A stretch of 64,000 bases of DNA from Planctomycetota bacterium (GTDB lineage Bacteria > Planctomycetota > UBA8108 > UBA1146 > JAJFFE01). The stretch covers positions 1-64,000 of the forward strand of contig JAJFFE010000288.1 in the NCBI GenBank assembly GCA_021776775.1, given 5' to 3'. Within the stretch, counting starts at the first letter, position 1; each line of letters begins with the position of its first letter. This document shows, in pieces, positions 1 to 9,232 of the stretch. Below the pieces are notes generated by a model. That model was given only the letters and a program-made list of their open reading frames with translations, was not told where the DNA came from and did not search any database. A program made the translations under genes and the position numbers.

Positions 1-22
1 CACGCGTGCACATACCTCCGAA

Positions 23-118
23 GCCTCGCCCCGTCCTGCCCGTTCCCGTCGCGTCGGTCACACACTTGGCGAAGCGCATTGAGCCGATGCGACGGGAACG
101 GGCAGGACGGGGTGAGGC
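23..118. repeat. Long inverted repeat, 36-bp arms (hairpin)
   Basis: Positions 23-58 are the reverse complement of 83-118 except at three places, each of which would be a G-U wobble in RNA. The 24-nt loop is 59-82. The right arm is the core of the dispersed repeat, so the structure is two inverted copies of that core. It could fold as a strong RNA or cruciform hairpin. It could act as a transcription end for the leftward gene at 310, but no T-run follows. Confidence 0.75.
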
Positions 119-298
119 GCCCCCGATCCATGTTTGGACCCCGAGCGAAGCGGGAGCACTTCCCTTTTACGTGGCACACTTGGCGTAGCCGCCGCTTGCG
201 GGCAATGTCACCGTGGAGCGATGCGACGGGAGCGGGCAGGACGGGGTGAGGCGCCCCCCGATCCATGTTTGGACCCCGAGCGGAGCAGGAGCACTTCC
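59..298 (+). repeat. Tandem pair of a dispersed non-coding repeat
   Basis: Two copies lie head to tail, about 59-163 and 174-298. Each starts with CACACTTGGCG, then has GATGCGACGGGA followed by a GGGCAGGACGGGGTGAGGCG block, then GATCCATGTTTGGACCCCGAG, and ends near GGAGCACTTCC. The second copy also contains a GCCGCTTGCGGGCAATGTCACCG segment that the first lacks. A third, inverted copy is at 32901-33012. No coding potential is convincing. The pair lies just beyond the stop codon of the leftward peptidase T gene. Mobility or function is unknown. Confidence 0.8.
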
Positions 299-309
299 AG
301 CCTCCGAAG

Positions 310-1560
310 CTACTCCGTCCAGCGCCGTGCCAGGTGCAGGATCGTCTCGGTCGCTTGCGCGAGCGCCTTCTCCGCGATCCACTCCCGCTTGGAGTGGAAC
401 ATTAATCCGCCGGCGAAGATGTTGGGCGTGGGGTGTCCGAGTTGCGACAGCACGCTGCCGTCGGTGCCGCCTCGAATGGGATGGCGAAGCACTTCGAGGC
501 CGGTGTCTTCCAAGGCGGCGTGGGCGCGCGCGACGACGTGCGGGCACTCGGCGAGGATGTCTCGCATGTTGCGGTACTGCTCACGAGTTTCGAGGTCTAT
601 GCGCAGCCCGGGGACCGCGCTCTCATACTTGTGCTTCAGCGCGGCGAGGTTCTCTATCCGTGCTTGATTCTTGTCGGCCTCGAAGTCGCGAACGATGAGC
701 GACGCGGTGGCCCGATCGACGGACCCTTCGCTGTGCACCAGGTAGTAGAAACCTTCACGTCCGGAGGTATGTTCCGGAGTCTCTTCGGCTGGGAGATCGG
801 CGAGGTAGCGCGCCATCATGTGACCCGCGTGCACCATGGTGTCCTTGGCGGTGCCGGGGTGAACGCCGACGCCGTGAAACACGAGGTCCGCGCGCCACGC
901 GTCGAAGCACTCCGTTTCGAGCTCGCCCGCAAAACCGCCGTCCATGGTGTAGCAGTACTTCGGGAGTCGATCGAGTTCGAGGCCGACCGTGCCGCGGCCG
1001 ATCTCCTCGTCCGTCGTGAAGCAAATCTTGATCTCGCCATGCATCAACTCGTCGAACTTCAGCAGGGTCGCCATGGCCGCCATGATTTCGGAGACGCCGG
1101 CCTTGTTGTCGGCCCCGAGCAGGGTCAAACCGCTGCCGGTAATGATCGTATCGCCCACGTAGTGCGCGAGCTCCTTGGAGTCCTCGATCGACAGCGTCAA
1201 CTCTGGATCGTCGGGGTAGGTGATCGGGCTGCCGTCCCAGTTCTCGAGGCGGCGCGGCTTGACGTTGTCGCCTGGTTGCTCGGGAGAGGTGTCGACATGC
1301 GCGAGCAGCCCGAACGTCTCCGCTTCGACGCCCGGTCGGGCAGGCAGGGTGGCGTAGACGTAGCCGGTGTCGCCGAGGTGGACGTCCGACAGCCCCATCT
1401 CGCGGCACTCGTCGGCGAGGATTCGCAGAAGATCCCACTGCCGCTTGGTCGACGGGTTCGTCTCTGACTCTTCATCCGACGTGGTGAACACCTGCACGTA
1501 GCGCAGGAATCGCTCCCGAGCGTTGCCGAGCGCGAACTCTCGAATTTTGTCACTGATCAT
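310..1560 (-). CDS. pepT: Peptidase T (tripeptide aminopeptidase, M20B)
   Basis: Cytoplasmic di-zinc aminopeptidase that removes the N-terminal residue of tripeptides. The 416 residues match the usual PepT length. Metal ligands and catalytic residues are visible in order: H88 and D90 in AHVDTSPE, D151 in LLGADNKAG, E185/E186 in TTDEEIGRG, D207 in YTMDGGF and H389 in GLMFHSKREW. The order and spacing correspond to the Salmonella enzyme with an offset of about ten residues. The dimerisation (lid) domain lies between D207 and the final His. The ATG start directly precedes MISDKIREFA, a normal PepT N terminus. The gene is divergent from the macroglobulin gene, with 279 bp between them. A repeat pair lies beyond its stop codon. 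Confidence 0.95.
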   Translation of the reverse strand: MISDKIREFALGNARERFLRYVQVFTTSDEESETNPSTKRQWDLLRILADECREMGLSDVHLGDTGYVYATLPARPGVEAETFGLLAHVDTSPEQPGDNVKPRRLENWDGSPITYPDDPELTLSIEDSKELAHYVGDTIITGSGLTLLGADNKAGVSEIMAAMATLLKFDELMHGEIKICFTTDEEIGRGTVGLELDRLPKYCYTMDGGFAGELETECFDAWRADLVFHGVGVHPGTAKDTMVHAGHMMARYLADLPAEETPEHTSGREGFYYLVHSEGSVDRATASLIVRDFEADKNQARIENLAALKHKYESAVPGLRIDLETREQYRNMRDILAECPHVVARAHAALEDTGLEVLRHPIRGGTDGSVLSQLGHPTPNIFAGGLMFHSKREWIAEKALAQATETILHLARRWTE

Positions 1561-1839
1561 GGGGGCTTCCGATCGACTGGTTCATGGGTAGTGCGGTCGA
1601 CGAGTTTGCGTGCGCGTGGGGGGAGTTGCAAGTAAGCTCTCCCCGACCCGAGGGTTGTGACCTTGCGTTCTGTCGCGGAGCCGCGAAATCCAACCGCTCG
1701 GGAACCTCGCGCGCTCGTCTCGTTCGACCGCGCCCCCGTTCGAACCGATCCCGCTCGACGCTTGCGTAAGGAGCGCCGATCGGCCGCTCGGACGTTACCC
1801 CGCGACCCTCTTCTTTGAACCAATAATGAGGCGAACTTC

Positions 1840-4800
1840 ATGACGATCTCAACTCGTGTGATGCTGGCCCTGCTCGCGACCGTGGCTCTGTTGGCCACCG
1901 TAACCTTGGCTTATCCGTCGGCTCCGGCTGACCGAGCGGCGCTGCTGCAGTCGTTCAACGACGGCAACTACAAGGAAGCGTACGACGGACTCCGTGGGCG
2001 TGTGCTCGACGGGGCGATGGACGACGAATACCTCGTCGACGACTTCCGGCTGGCCACGAACTGCCTTCAGCGACTCAATCGAGTGATCGAGCTGGACGCG
2101 TTCTGGGAAGAGGTGGCCACCCGCCACGCTGAGAACTGGAAGGTTGCGTGGGCCGTCGCCGAGCAGTATCGAGCGGCCAACCATCAAGGGTACGTGATCG
2201 CCGGTGAGTTCAAACGCGGTCGGCACCGGGGCGGCACCGGAACACGAGTCCATTCGTATGCGCGCGACCGAGGACGAGCGTTGCAACTATTCGACGACGC
2301 TCGACAGTTGATCGCCACCGGTGGTATCGAAGGGGAGACGGTCGACGACTTCTTTCTGGCGTACGGTACAGCGCTGCGCCAGCAGGAGGCGTGGCGGCTA
2401 CAGTCGAAGTCGGATCTCACCGAGCTCCCCGACTTCGTCGACGGCTGGTACTACCAGCGCGAGCAGAGCGCGCCCGTCGACACGGAGGGCAATGCGATCC
2501 TCTACCACCTGCCGGAGTCGTTCGAGGCGGCCAAGAACGACGGGGAGCGTTGGCGCTGGTGCCTTGCCACGGCCGTCGAACACGACGAGCGAAAGCTCGA
2601 CCAAGTTCGCTACGCACTGGCTACCTTCTATCTCTCACAATTCGGCGTGCAAACCATGGCACACTACGGCCTGCCGACTCCGAAGCCCGGAGAAGCCGGG
2701 CCGTTGTCCGTTCACACCCTGAAGGACAACGAAACGATCGCGAAGTTGGCGACTGGGATCCGTCGCTTTGCGCTGCCCGATGAATTCAATGCGCTGAAGA
2801 TCTTCGCCGAAGTGTTTCGCAACGGCACAGATCACAACTATCGATCGAGTTCGGCCGATCAGGTCGCCATGATCTACGAGAACCGCCGTCAGTATCCGAA
2901 AGCGGCGAACGTGTGGCGCGAGGCCATGACGACGTTTGGGGGGACCGACCACCGCGCCCAGCGACTGAAGTCGATCGTCGGCAACTGGGGACGCTTCTCG
3001 GGCACCGCGAAAACGGTGGCCGGCGAACCCGTCGAATTCGAGTACCGTTTCCGCAATGCGAAGAAGACCACCTTCACCATGCGCCGGGTGAAAGTGTCCG
3101 AGCTGCTCGACGACGTGAAAGAGTACCTCGAAGACGGCCCCAGCCAGGTTCAGTGGAATCGCATCAATCTGTCGAACATCGGCTATCGGCTCATCTCCCA
3201 GAACGAGACGAAGTATCACGGCGAGGTCGTGGCGACGTGGGATGAAACGCTCGAGCCGTACGGTGAGCACTTCGACCGCACGATCACCGTCAAGAGTCCA
3301 GTCGATACGGCGGGGGTTTACCTCGTCGAGAGCCAGGTCGTCGACGGCAATCGCAGCTTCTGCGTGCTGTGGGTCAACGACACAGTCATCGTCAAAAAGC
3401 CGGTGTCCGACGCCGTCATGTACTACTTCGCCGACGCGCTCACCGGAACGCCGGTGTCGAAGGCGAACGTCGAGTTCTTCGGCTACAACCAGAACCGTCT
3501 CGATTCGGGCAAGTACGACGTCACCACCAAGAAGTTCGCTGAGTTCACAGGTGACGATGGAACTCTGTTCATGACTGAGGACGTCTTGCCACGCGGTTGG
3601 AACTGGCTGGTCGTCGCGCGCAAGGACGACCGCCTGGCGTACTACGGGTTCCAAGGAGTGTGGTATCGAAGCGGATCAGAGGCGAGCTTTGAACGTCAGC
3701 GGGACTACGTCGTGACTGACCGCCCGGTCTACCGTCCCGGTCAGTCCGTCCAGTTCCATGCGTGGCTGCGAATTGCGACCTACGATCAAGATGCCGTCTC
3801 CAAATATGCGGGCGCGAACCTTCCGGTGCAAATCGATGACCCGGTCGGGGAGAAGGCGTACGAGCAAGGTTTGCTCGCCGATCAGTACGGGGGCGCGGGG
3901 GGTGCGTGGACGATTCCATCGGACGCCAAGCTGGGCACCTACCGAATTCGTATCTCCGGCTCACACGGGGTGACGTTCCGCGTCGAAGAGTACAAGAAGC
4001 CCGAGTTCGAAGTGCGGGTCGAAACCCCGGAGAAGCCGGTGGAACTCGGTGAGTCGTTCGACCTGACGATTGCCGCTAAGTACTACTTCGGTGCGCCGGT
4101 CACCGACGCGACGGTGAAGTACAAGGTGTACCGGACGAGTGCCGCGCACTCGTTCTATCCGTCCTCCCGCTGGGACTGGCTCTACGGGCCGGGCTACTGG
4201 TGGTACAGCTACGACTATGACTGGTACCCGGGTTGGAGCGGCTGGGGTTGCCGACGACCGAGTCCGTGGTGGTGGGGTGGAGTGAGCGCGCCGCCGGAAG
4301 TAGTGGCCGAAGGAGAGACCGAGGTCGGCGAAGACGGCACGATTTCGATCTCTATCGACACCACGCTTGCCAAGGAGCTTCACGGCGACACGAGTCATCG
4401 CTATCGAGTAGCGGCCGAAGTCACCGACCAGTCGCGTCGGACTATTGTCGGCGGCGGATCGGTCACCGTGGCGCTCGACCCGTTCAAAGTTTTCGCTTGG
4501 TTGGATCGCGGGCACTATCGGGTTGGTGAACCCATCAATGCGAGCTTCAAAGCGAGCTCCATCGACGGCCAGCCTATCCAAGGGCAAGGACAGTTGACGC
4601 TCTATCGCGTGACGTATCCGCAGGACGACGTCGTCGAAACTAAAGTCAGTGAGTGGTCGGTCGACACCGACGTCGAGGGCCGCGCCGATCAGACTCTCAA
4701 TGCTGATCGCGCCGGGCAGTACCGTCTCGCCTACCAGGTGACGGACAGCGAAGGCCGCACGCGCGAAGGCGCGACGGTGTTCGTCGTGCGCGGCCCGGGG

Positions 4801-7800
4801 TTCGACGGGGCTGAGTTCCGATTCAACGCGCTGGAGTTGGTCAACGACAAGCGCGAGTACGCTCCCGGGGAGAGCGTGAAGTTGCTCGTCAACACCGAGC
4901 GAGAGAAGAGCACCGTGCTCTTCTTCGTGCGACCCGAGGGCGGGGTGTACCCGCGACCCAAAGTCATGCGGTTTACCGGGAAGTCGGTGCTCGAGTCGAT
5001 CGAGGTTCTCAAGAAGGACATGCCGAACTTCTTCGTCGAGGCGCTCACCGTCTCGGACGGCATCGTTTACACGCAGGTCAAAGAGATCGTAGTGCCGCCG
5101 GAGAGTCGTGTGCTCGACGTTGCGATCGCGCCCTCCGCCGAGGAGTACTTGCCGGGCGAAGAGGCATCGGTCGAGGTATCCCTGACCGATCCGAACGGCG
5201 AGCCCTTCGTCGGGAGCACTGTGATCTCGATCTACGACAAGGCGGTCGAGTACATATCCGGTGGGCCGAACGCGGGGGACATTCGCGAAGCGTTCTGGAA
5301 GTGGCGCCGACGACACTACGAGCGCACCGAGCACAACGTTCGCACCGGGACGGTCACCATCGTCAAGCCGGGCGAAATCGGGATGAGCGACCTCGGCGTT
5401 TTCGGTGGCTTGGATCTCGGACTGCGAGACTCCACCTCAGCGAAGCCTTCCGGTCGCGCGATGCGGAAGTCGCGAGGCCGTGCCGCAGGAGGCGACGCGC
5501 CGGTGGCCGAGACGGCGTCTCGCTCACTCGATGCATCGGACAAGGACGGCGCCTTCGGAAGCGCGGATGATGGCGAAGAGGCCGGCTCGGCGCCGCTGGT
5601 GGAGCCCGAGGTTCGGTCCAATTTTGCCGACACGGCGCTCTGGGTCGCGGCGCTCGAAACGGACGTCAACGGTAAGGCGACCGTGACTCTCGACATGCCC
5701 GAGAACTTGACCACGTGGAAGGTTCGCGTCTGGGCGATGGGGCATGGCACCAAGGTCGGTTCCGGCGAATCAGAAGTCATCACGACCAAGAACCTGGTCG
5801 TGCGAATGCAAGCGCCGCGCTTCTTCACCGAGCGAGATGAGGTCGTGCTCTCCGCGAACGTGCACAACTATCTCGAAACCGCCAAGCAGGTGAAGGTCTC
5901 GATCGAACTCGACGGGAGCTCCCTGGAAGCGATGGATGGCGCCGATCGAGTGGTCGACATTGCACCCGGCGGCGAGGCCCGGATCGACTGGCGCGTGCGC
6001 GTACTTCGCGAGGGCGAAGCGGTGGTGCGTATGTTCGCGCGATCCGACGAAGAGTCGGACGCCATGGAGCAGCGTTTCCCCGTTCACGTGCATGGGATGA
6101 CGCGAACGGAATCGTTCTCGGGCGTCTTGCGGCCGGCCGATGAGGTGCAAGCGGTGACGTTCCGAATCCCGGCTGAGCGTCGCGTCGACGACACCCGCGT
6201 GGAAGTGCGCTACTCGCCGACGCTCGCGGGGTCCATGGTCGACGCGTTGCCGTACTTGCTCGACTATCCGTACGGGTGTACCGAGCAAACCTTGAATCGC
6301 TTCGTGCCGGCGGCGATCACCCAGAAGGTGCTGCTCGATCTCGGCCTCGACCTGGCCGAGATTCGTCGCAAACAGACCAACTTGAACGCGCAAGAGATCG
6401 GCGACGATCCCGAGCGAGCGAAGCAGTGGAAGCGGTTCAAGAGTAACCCCGTGTTCGACACGGCCGAAATGAACCAGATCGTCAAAGACGGGGTCAACCG
6501 TCTCACGAACATGCAAGTGTCCGACGGCGGTTGGGGTTGGTTCTCCGGGTGGGGCGAAAAGTCGTATCCACACACCACGGCGACCGTGGTTCGCGGGTTG
6601 TTGATCGCTCGGGAGAACGGAGTGGCGATCGTGCCCGGGGTGCTCGAGCGAGGTCTCGCGTGGCTCGAACGGTACCAAGCCGATCAACTGCGTCGACTCG
6701 ACAACGCGTTCAGCGAGACCAAGCCGTGGAAGAACTCCGCCGACAATCTCGACGCGTTGATCTACATGGTCCTCGCCAAGGCGGATCAGCCGAGCGGTCG
6801 CATGGGCGACTACCTCTACCGCGACCGCACTCATTTGGCGGTGTACTCATTGGCGCTCTTCGGAGTCGGTCTCGACTTGGCCGGAGAGACCGAAAAGCGG
6901 GACATGGTCGTCCGCAACATTGCGCAGCATGAAGTCGAAGATGACGAGAACCAGACCTTGTACCTCAACTTGCCAGGCGGCCACTGGTGGTACTGGTACG
7001 GTAGCGAGTACGAGGCGCACGCCGCGTATCTCAAGCTGCTCTGCCGGGTCGATCCGAAGGGGCGCAAGGCGTCGCGGCTCGTCAAGTATCTGCTCAACAA
7101 TCGCAAGAACGCCACCTACTGGAACTCGACGCGGGATACCTCGCTCTGCGTCGAGGCGATGGCCGACTATCTCCGGGCAAGCGGAGAAGACGAGCCGGAC
7201 ATGACGGTCGAGGTGTGGCTCGACGGAACGAAGCGCAAGGAAGTCCGCATTACGAAGGACAACTTGTTCGGCTTCGACAACTCGTTCGTCTTGAGCGGGG
7301 CGGCGGTGACGAGCGGGGAGCACACGCTCGAGATCAAACGCCGCGGTCGAGGTCCGGTGTACTTCAACGCGTACGTGTCCACGTTCACGCTTGAAGACCA
7401 CATCGCCGCGGCTGGGCTTGAACTCAAGGTAGAGCGCAAGGTCTACAAGCTCGTTCCGGAGGAGGCGAGCGCCGAAGTCCGCGGTCAGCGCGGGCAGGTC
7501 GTCACTCAGAAGATCGAGAAGTACCGTCGGGTCGAACTCTTCGACGGAGATCAGCTCGAGAGCGGAGATTTGGTCGAGGTGGAGTTGAAGATCGACTCCA
7601 AGAACGATTACGAGTACCTGCTCTTCGAGGACTTCAAGGGGGCGGGCTTCGAGCCGGTCGACGTTCGCAGTGGCTACAACGGCAACTCGCTGCGGGCGTA
7701 CGTCGAGTTCCGGGACCGCAAGGTGTGCTTCTTCGCGCGCCGCCTCGCGCGAGGGACCAATAGCGTCGCCTACCGCTTGCGGGCCGAAATCCCTGGCAAG

Positions 7801-7896
7801 TTTGCCGCGCTGCCCACGGTCGCTTCGGCCATGTACGCGCCGGAGTTGAAGGGCAACTCGGAGGAAATCAAGCTCCACATCGTCGACGGCGACTGA
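1840..7896 (+). CDS. Alpha-2-macroglobulin family protein with thioester
   Basis: Very large secreted protein (2018 aa) of the bacterial alpha-2-macroglobulin family, which traps proteases outside the cytoplasm. The N terminus is a signal peptide (hydrophobic residues 7-24, cut probably after LAYPSA or earlier). A TPR-like start is followed by the MG2-type block with VTDRPVYRPGQ (about residue 628) and the A2M block around ALWVAALETDVNGKATVTLD (about 1265). The thioester motif GCTEQ is intact at Cys1480, followed by an alpha/alpha-toroid TED region with GGWGWFSGW. A 37-residue insert at about 778-814 has ten Trp and six Tyr, which is unusual. Gly/Ser/Glu-rich linker at about 1200-1260 may be the bait-like segment. 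The ATG is chosen because the signal peptide begins there. A strong terminator follows. No penicillin-binding-protein partner gene lies next to it. Confidence 0.93.
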   Translation: MTISTRVMLALLATVALLATVTLAYPSAPADRAALLQSFNDGNYKEAYDGLRGRVLDGAMDDEYLVDDFRLATNCLQRLNRVIELDAFWEEVATRHAENWKVAWAVAEQYRAANHQGYVIAGEFKRGRHRGGTGTRVHSYARDRGRALQLFDDARQLIATGGIEGETVDDFFLAYGTALRQQEAWRLQSKSDLTELPDFVDGWYYQREQSAPVDTEGNAILYHLPESFEAAKNDGERWRWCLATAVEHDERKLDQVRYALATFYLSQFGVQTMAHYGLPTPKPGEAGPLSVHTLKDNETIAKLATGIRRFALPDEFNALKIFAEVFRNGTDHNYRSSSADQVAMIYENRRQYPKAANVWREAMTTFGGTDHRAQRLKSIVGNWGRFSGTAKTVAGEPVEFEYRFRNAKKTTFTMRRVKVSELLDDVKEYLEDGPSQVQWNRINLSNIGYRLISQNETKYHGEVVATWDETLEPYGEHFDRTITVKSPVDTAGVYLVESQVVDGNRSFCVLWVNDTVIVKKPVSDAVMYYFADALTGTPVSKANVEFFGYNQNRLDSGKYDVTTKKFAEFTGDDGTLFMTEDVLPRGWNWLVVARKDDRLAYYGFQGVWYRSGSEASFERQRDYVVTDRPVYRPGQSVQFHAWLRIATYDQDAVSKYAGANLPVQIDDPVGEKAYEQGLLADQYGGAGGAWTIPSDAKLGTYRIRISGSHGVTFRVEEYKKPEFEVRVETPEKPVELGESFDLTIAAKYYFGAPVTDATVKYKVYRTSAAHSFYPSSRWDWLYGPGYWWYSYDYDWYPGWSGWGCRRPSPWWWGGVSAPPEVVAEGETEVGEDGTISISIDTTLAKELHGDTSHRYRVAAEVTDQSRRTIVGGGSVTVALDPFKVFAWLDRGHYRVGEPINASFKASSIDGQPIQGQGQLTLYRVTYPQDDVVETKVSEWSVDTDVEGRADQTLNADRAGQYRLAYQVTDSEGRTREGATVFVVRGPGFDGAEFRFNALELVNDKREYAPGESVKLLVNTEREKSTVLFFVRPEGGVYPRPKVMRFTGKSVLESIEVLKKDMPNFFVEALTVSDGIVYTQVKEIVVPPESRVLDVAIAPSAEEYLPGEEASVEVSLTDPNGEPFVGSTVISIYDKAVEYISGGPNAGDIREAFWKWRRRHYERTEHNVRTGTVTIVKPGEIGMSDLGVFGGLDLGLRDSTSAKPSGRAMRKSRGRAAGGDAPVAETASRSLDASDKDGAFGSADDGEEAGSAPLVEPEVRSNFADTALWVAALETDVNGKATVTLDMPENLTTWKVRVWAMGHGTKVGSGESEVITTKNLVVRMQAPRFFTERDEVVLSANVHNYLETAKQVKVSIELDGSSLEAMDGADRVVDIAPGGEARIDWRVRVLREGEAVVRMFARSDEESDAMEQRFPVHVHGMTRTESFSGVLRPADEVQAVTFRIPAERRVDDTRVEVRYSPTLAGSMVDALPYLLDYPYGCTEQTLNRFVPAAITQKVLLDLGLDLAEIRRKQTNLNAQEIGDDPERAKQWKRFKSNPVFDTAEMNQIVKDGVNRLTNMQVSDGGWGWFSGWGEKSYPHTTATVVRGLLIARENGVAIVPGVLERGLAWLERYQADQLRRLDNAFSETKPWKNSADNLDALIYMVLAKADQPSGRMGDYLYRDRTHLAVYSLALFGVGLDLAGETEKRDMVVRNIAQHEVEDDENQTLYLNLPGGHWWYWYGSEYEAHAAYLKLLCRVDPKGRKASRLVKYLLNNRKNATYWNSTRDTSLCVEAMADYLRASGEDEPDMTVEVWLDGTKRKEVRITKDNLFGFDNSFVLSGAAVTSGEHTLEIKRRGRGPVYFNAYVSTFTLEDHIAAAGLELKVERKVYKLVPEEASAEVRGQRGQVVTQKIEKYRRVELFDGDQLESGDLVEVELKIDSKNDYEYLLFEDFKGAGFEPVDVRSGYNGNSLRAYVEFRDRKVCFFARRLARGTNSVAYRLRAEIPGKFAALPTVASAMYAPELKGNSEEIKLHIVDGD

Positions 7897-7913
7897 GCGT
7901 TCGCGCTCATGGC

Positions 7914-7960
7914 GAGCCCTCTCTCCGCACGCGTCCTTCGTGCGGAGAGCGGGCTCGTTT
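7914..7960 (+). terminator. Rho-independent terminator after the macroglobulin gene
   Basis: The arms CTCTCCGCACG and CGTGCGGAGAG pair perfectly. The stem extends through one mismatch into GAGCCC/GGGCTC, with a 7-nt loop, and is followed by GTTT. It begins 17 bp after the macroglobulin stop codon. It also argues against any start for the next gene upstream of about 7960. Confidence 0.8.
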
Positions 7961-8053
7961 CATGAGTTCGAGCGGTTGTGGCGCGGCGCTGCTCGCCGCG
8001 CGAGCGTCGCATTTGCTCTTGCCCGCCTCTCGGTTGTCCGTTCAACTGTCCAC

Positions 8054-9154
8054 ATGGCTAAGAAACCGAAGATTCCCAGAATTGATGATCTCGATCGCGA
8101 ACAGGCCAACCTGAGCGATGGAGATTTGGACGCGTTGTTGGCCGGCTCCCTCAGCATGGGCGGTGCTTCCGCGGTCGAAGCGTTCGAACTCGAGTCCGGC
8201 GAAGAGGTCGAAGGCTCGGTGATCGGCTCCGACGGGGACGACGTGCTGATCGAGTTCGGCAAGAACACCGGCGCGATTCCCAAGGACGAGTTCCACGGCG
8301 AAGTCCCCGAATCTGGGACTCGGATCAAGGCGACGTACCGACGATTCGACGCCACTCGCGAAGTCGCTGTCTTGTCGGTGAGCGAAGTCATCCGCGACTT
8401 GTTCTGGCGCGAGGCGCAGATCGGAATGGTCGTCGAAGGCCGGGTGATCGATGTCAATCGCGGTGGGTTGGTGCTGCTCATCAAGAACGAGCGCGCGTTC
8501 ATGCCGATCTCCCAGATCGACCTCGAGCACGTCGAAGACGCGAACATCTACCGCGACCAAACGCTCGAGTGTGAGATTACCGCGATCGACAACGATCGCG
8601 CTGAGCTGGTGGTGAGTCGCAAGCGTCTGCTGAAGGAGCGTGAAGACGACCGTCGGATGGAGAACATCGACCGGTTCGAAGTCGGACGCAAAGTCGACGG
8701 CACGGTGCGCCGTGTCAACGAGCACGGAGCGTTCATCGACGTCGGCGGGATCGACGGCCTTTTGCACTCGTCGAAGCTTCGTCGGGCGCGCGATGTCATC
8801 GGCGACGGCCCCAAGGTCGGAGATCGTTTGCGCGTCGAGATCGTTCACGTCGATACCGAGCAAGGACGCATCGGCTTGGACATTGTCCGGGAAGAGCTGT
8901 CGAGCGGCGGCGTGACGCTCGCCCGGACCTCCGACGCCGAAGTGACGACGGACCTCGAAGTGGGCGAGTCGGTGACCGCGTTAGTCTCCAGGATTCGTGA
9001 AGAGGGAGCGTTTCTGCTTCTCGACGACGGGCTCGAAGGGTTGATCCCTGCCGATCAACTCGAAGAGAATCCCGTGAAGCCAGGCAACGTCGTGCAAGCC
9101 GAGATCGTCGCGATCGATCTCGGCAAGCGGCGCGTAACGCTCAAGCGTTCCTGA
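8054..9154 (+). CDS. S1 RNA-binding domain protein (ribosomal protein S1-like)
   Basis: Cytoplasmic RNA-binding protein of 366 aa with four S1 (OB-fold) repeats at about 48-110, 123-192, 210-280 and 303-366. The third repeat is the most typical (GTVRRVNEHGAFIDVGGIDGLLHSS), and the last ends in the usual AIDLGKRRVTLKRS. Four repeats and the acidic N terminus fit a short bacterial ribosomal protein S1, which helps 30S subunits bind structured mRNA. The six-repeat Escherichia coli protein is longer, so rpsA identity is likely but not certain. The ATG at 8054 is used because an upstream in-frame start would overlap the preceding terminator. No clear Shine-Dalgarno sequence is seen. A run of tandem repeats follows the stop codon. 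Confidence 0.85.
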   Translation: MAKKPKIPRIDDLDREQANLSDGDLDALLAGSLSMGGASAVEAFELESGEEVEGSVIGSDGDDVLIEFGKNTGAIPKDEFHGEVPESGTRIKATYRRFDATREVAVLSVSEVIRDLFWREAQIGMVVEGRVIDVNRGGLVLLIKNERAFMPISQIDLEHVEDANIYRDQTLECEITAIDNDRAELVVSRKRLLKEREDDRRMENIDRFEVGRKVDGTVRRVNEHGAFIDVGGIDGLLHSSKLRRARDVIGDGPKVGDRLRVEIVHVDTEQGRIGLDIVREELSSGGVTLARTSDAEVTTDLEVGESVTALVSRIREEGAFLLLDDGLEGLIPADQLEENPVKPGNVVQAEIVAIDLGKRRVTLKRS

Positions 9155-9232
9155 CGCTAACTGTGCTCCCGACGCTACTGTGTTCCCGACGCTAACTGTG
9201 CTCCCGACGCTACAGTGTTCCCGACGCTACAG
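9151..9232. repeat. Short tandem repeat between convergent genes (17-18 bp x about 4.5)
   Basis: Units of the type CGACGCTAACTGTGCTCC or CGACGCTACTGTGTTCC recur four to five times. They begin at the stop codon of the S1 gene and run through the stop codon of the convergent gene, whose TAG is read from the repeat at 9227-9229. The element may have expanded by slippage. Confidence 0.85.

Noticed and set aside
433-1467. Long rightward open frame opposite peptidase T
   Set aside because: It is antisense to a gene with all PepT motifs. High GC keeps antisense frames open, and its product resembles nothing.
3961-5334. Long leftward open frame opposite the alpha-2-macroglobulin gene
   Set aside because: Same reason: antisense to a well-supported gene, with no domain or ribosome-binding site.
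7940-8053. Longer start for the S1-domain protein
   Set aside because: Would begin inside the terminator hairpin of the preceding gene and adds residues without S1-like character.
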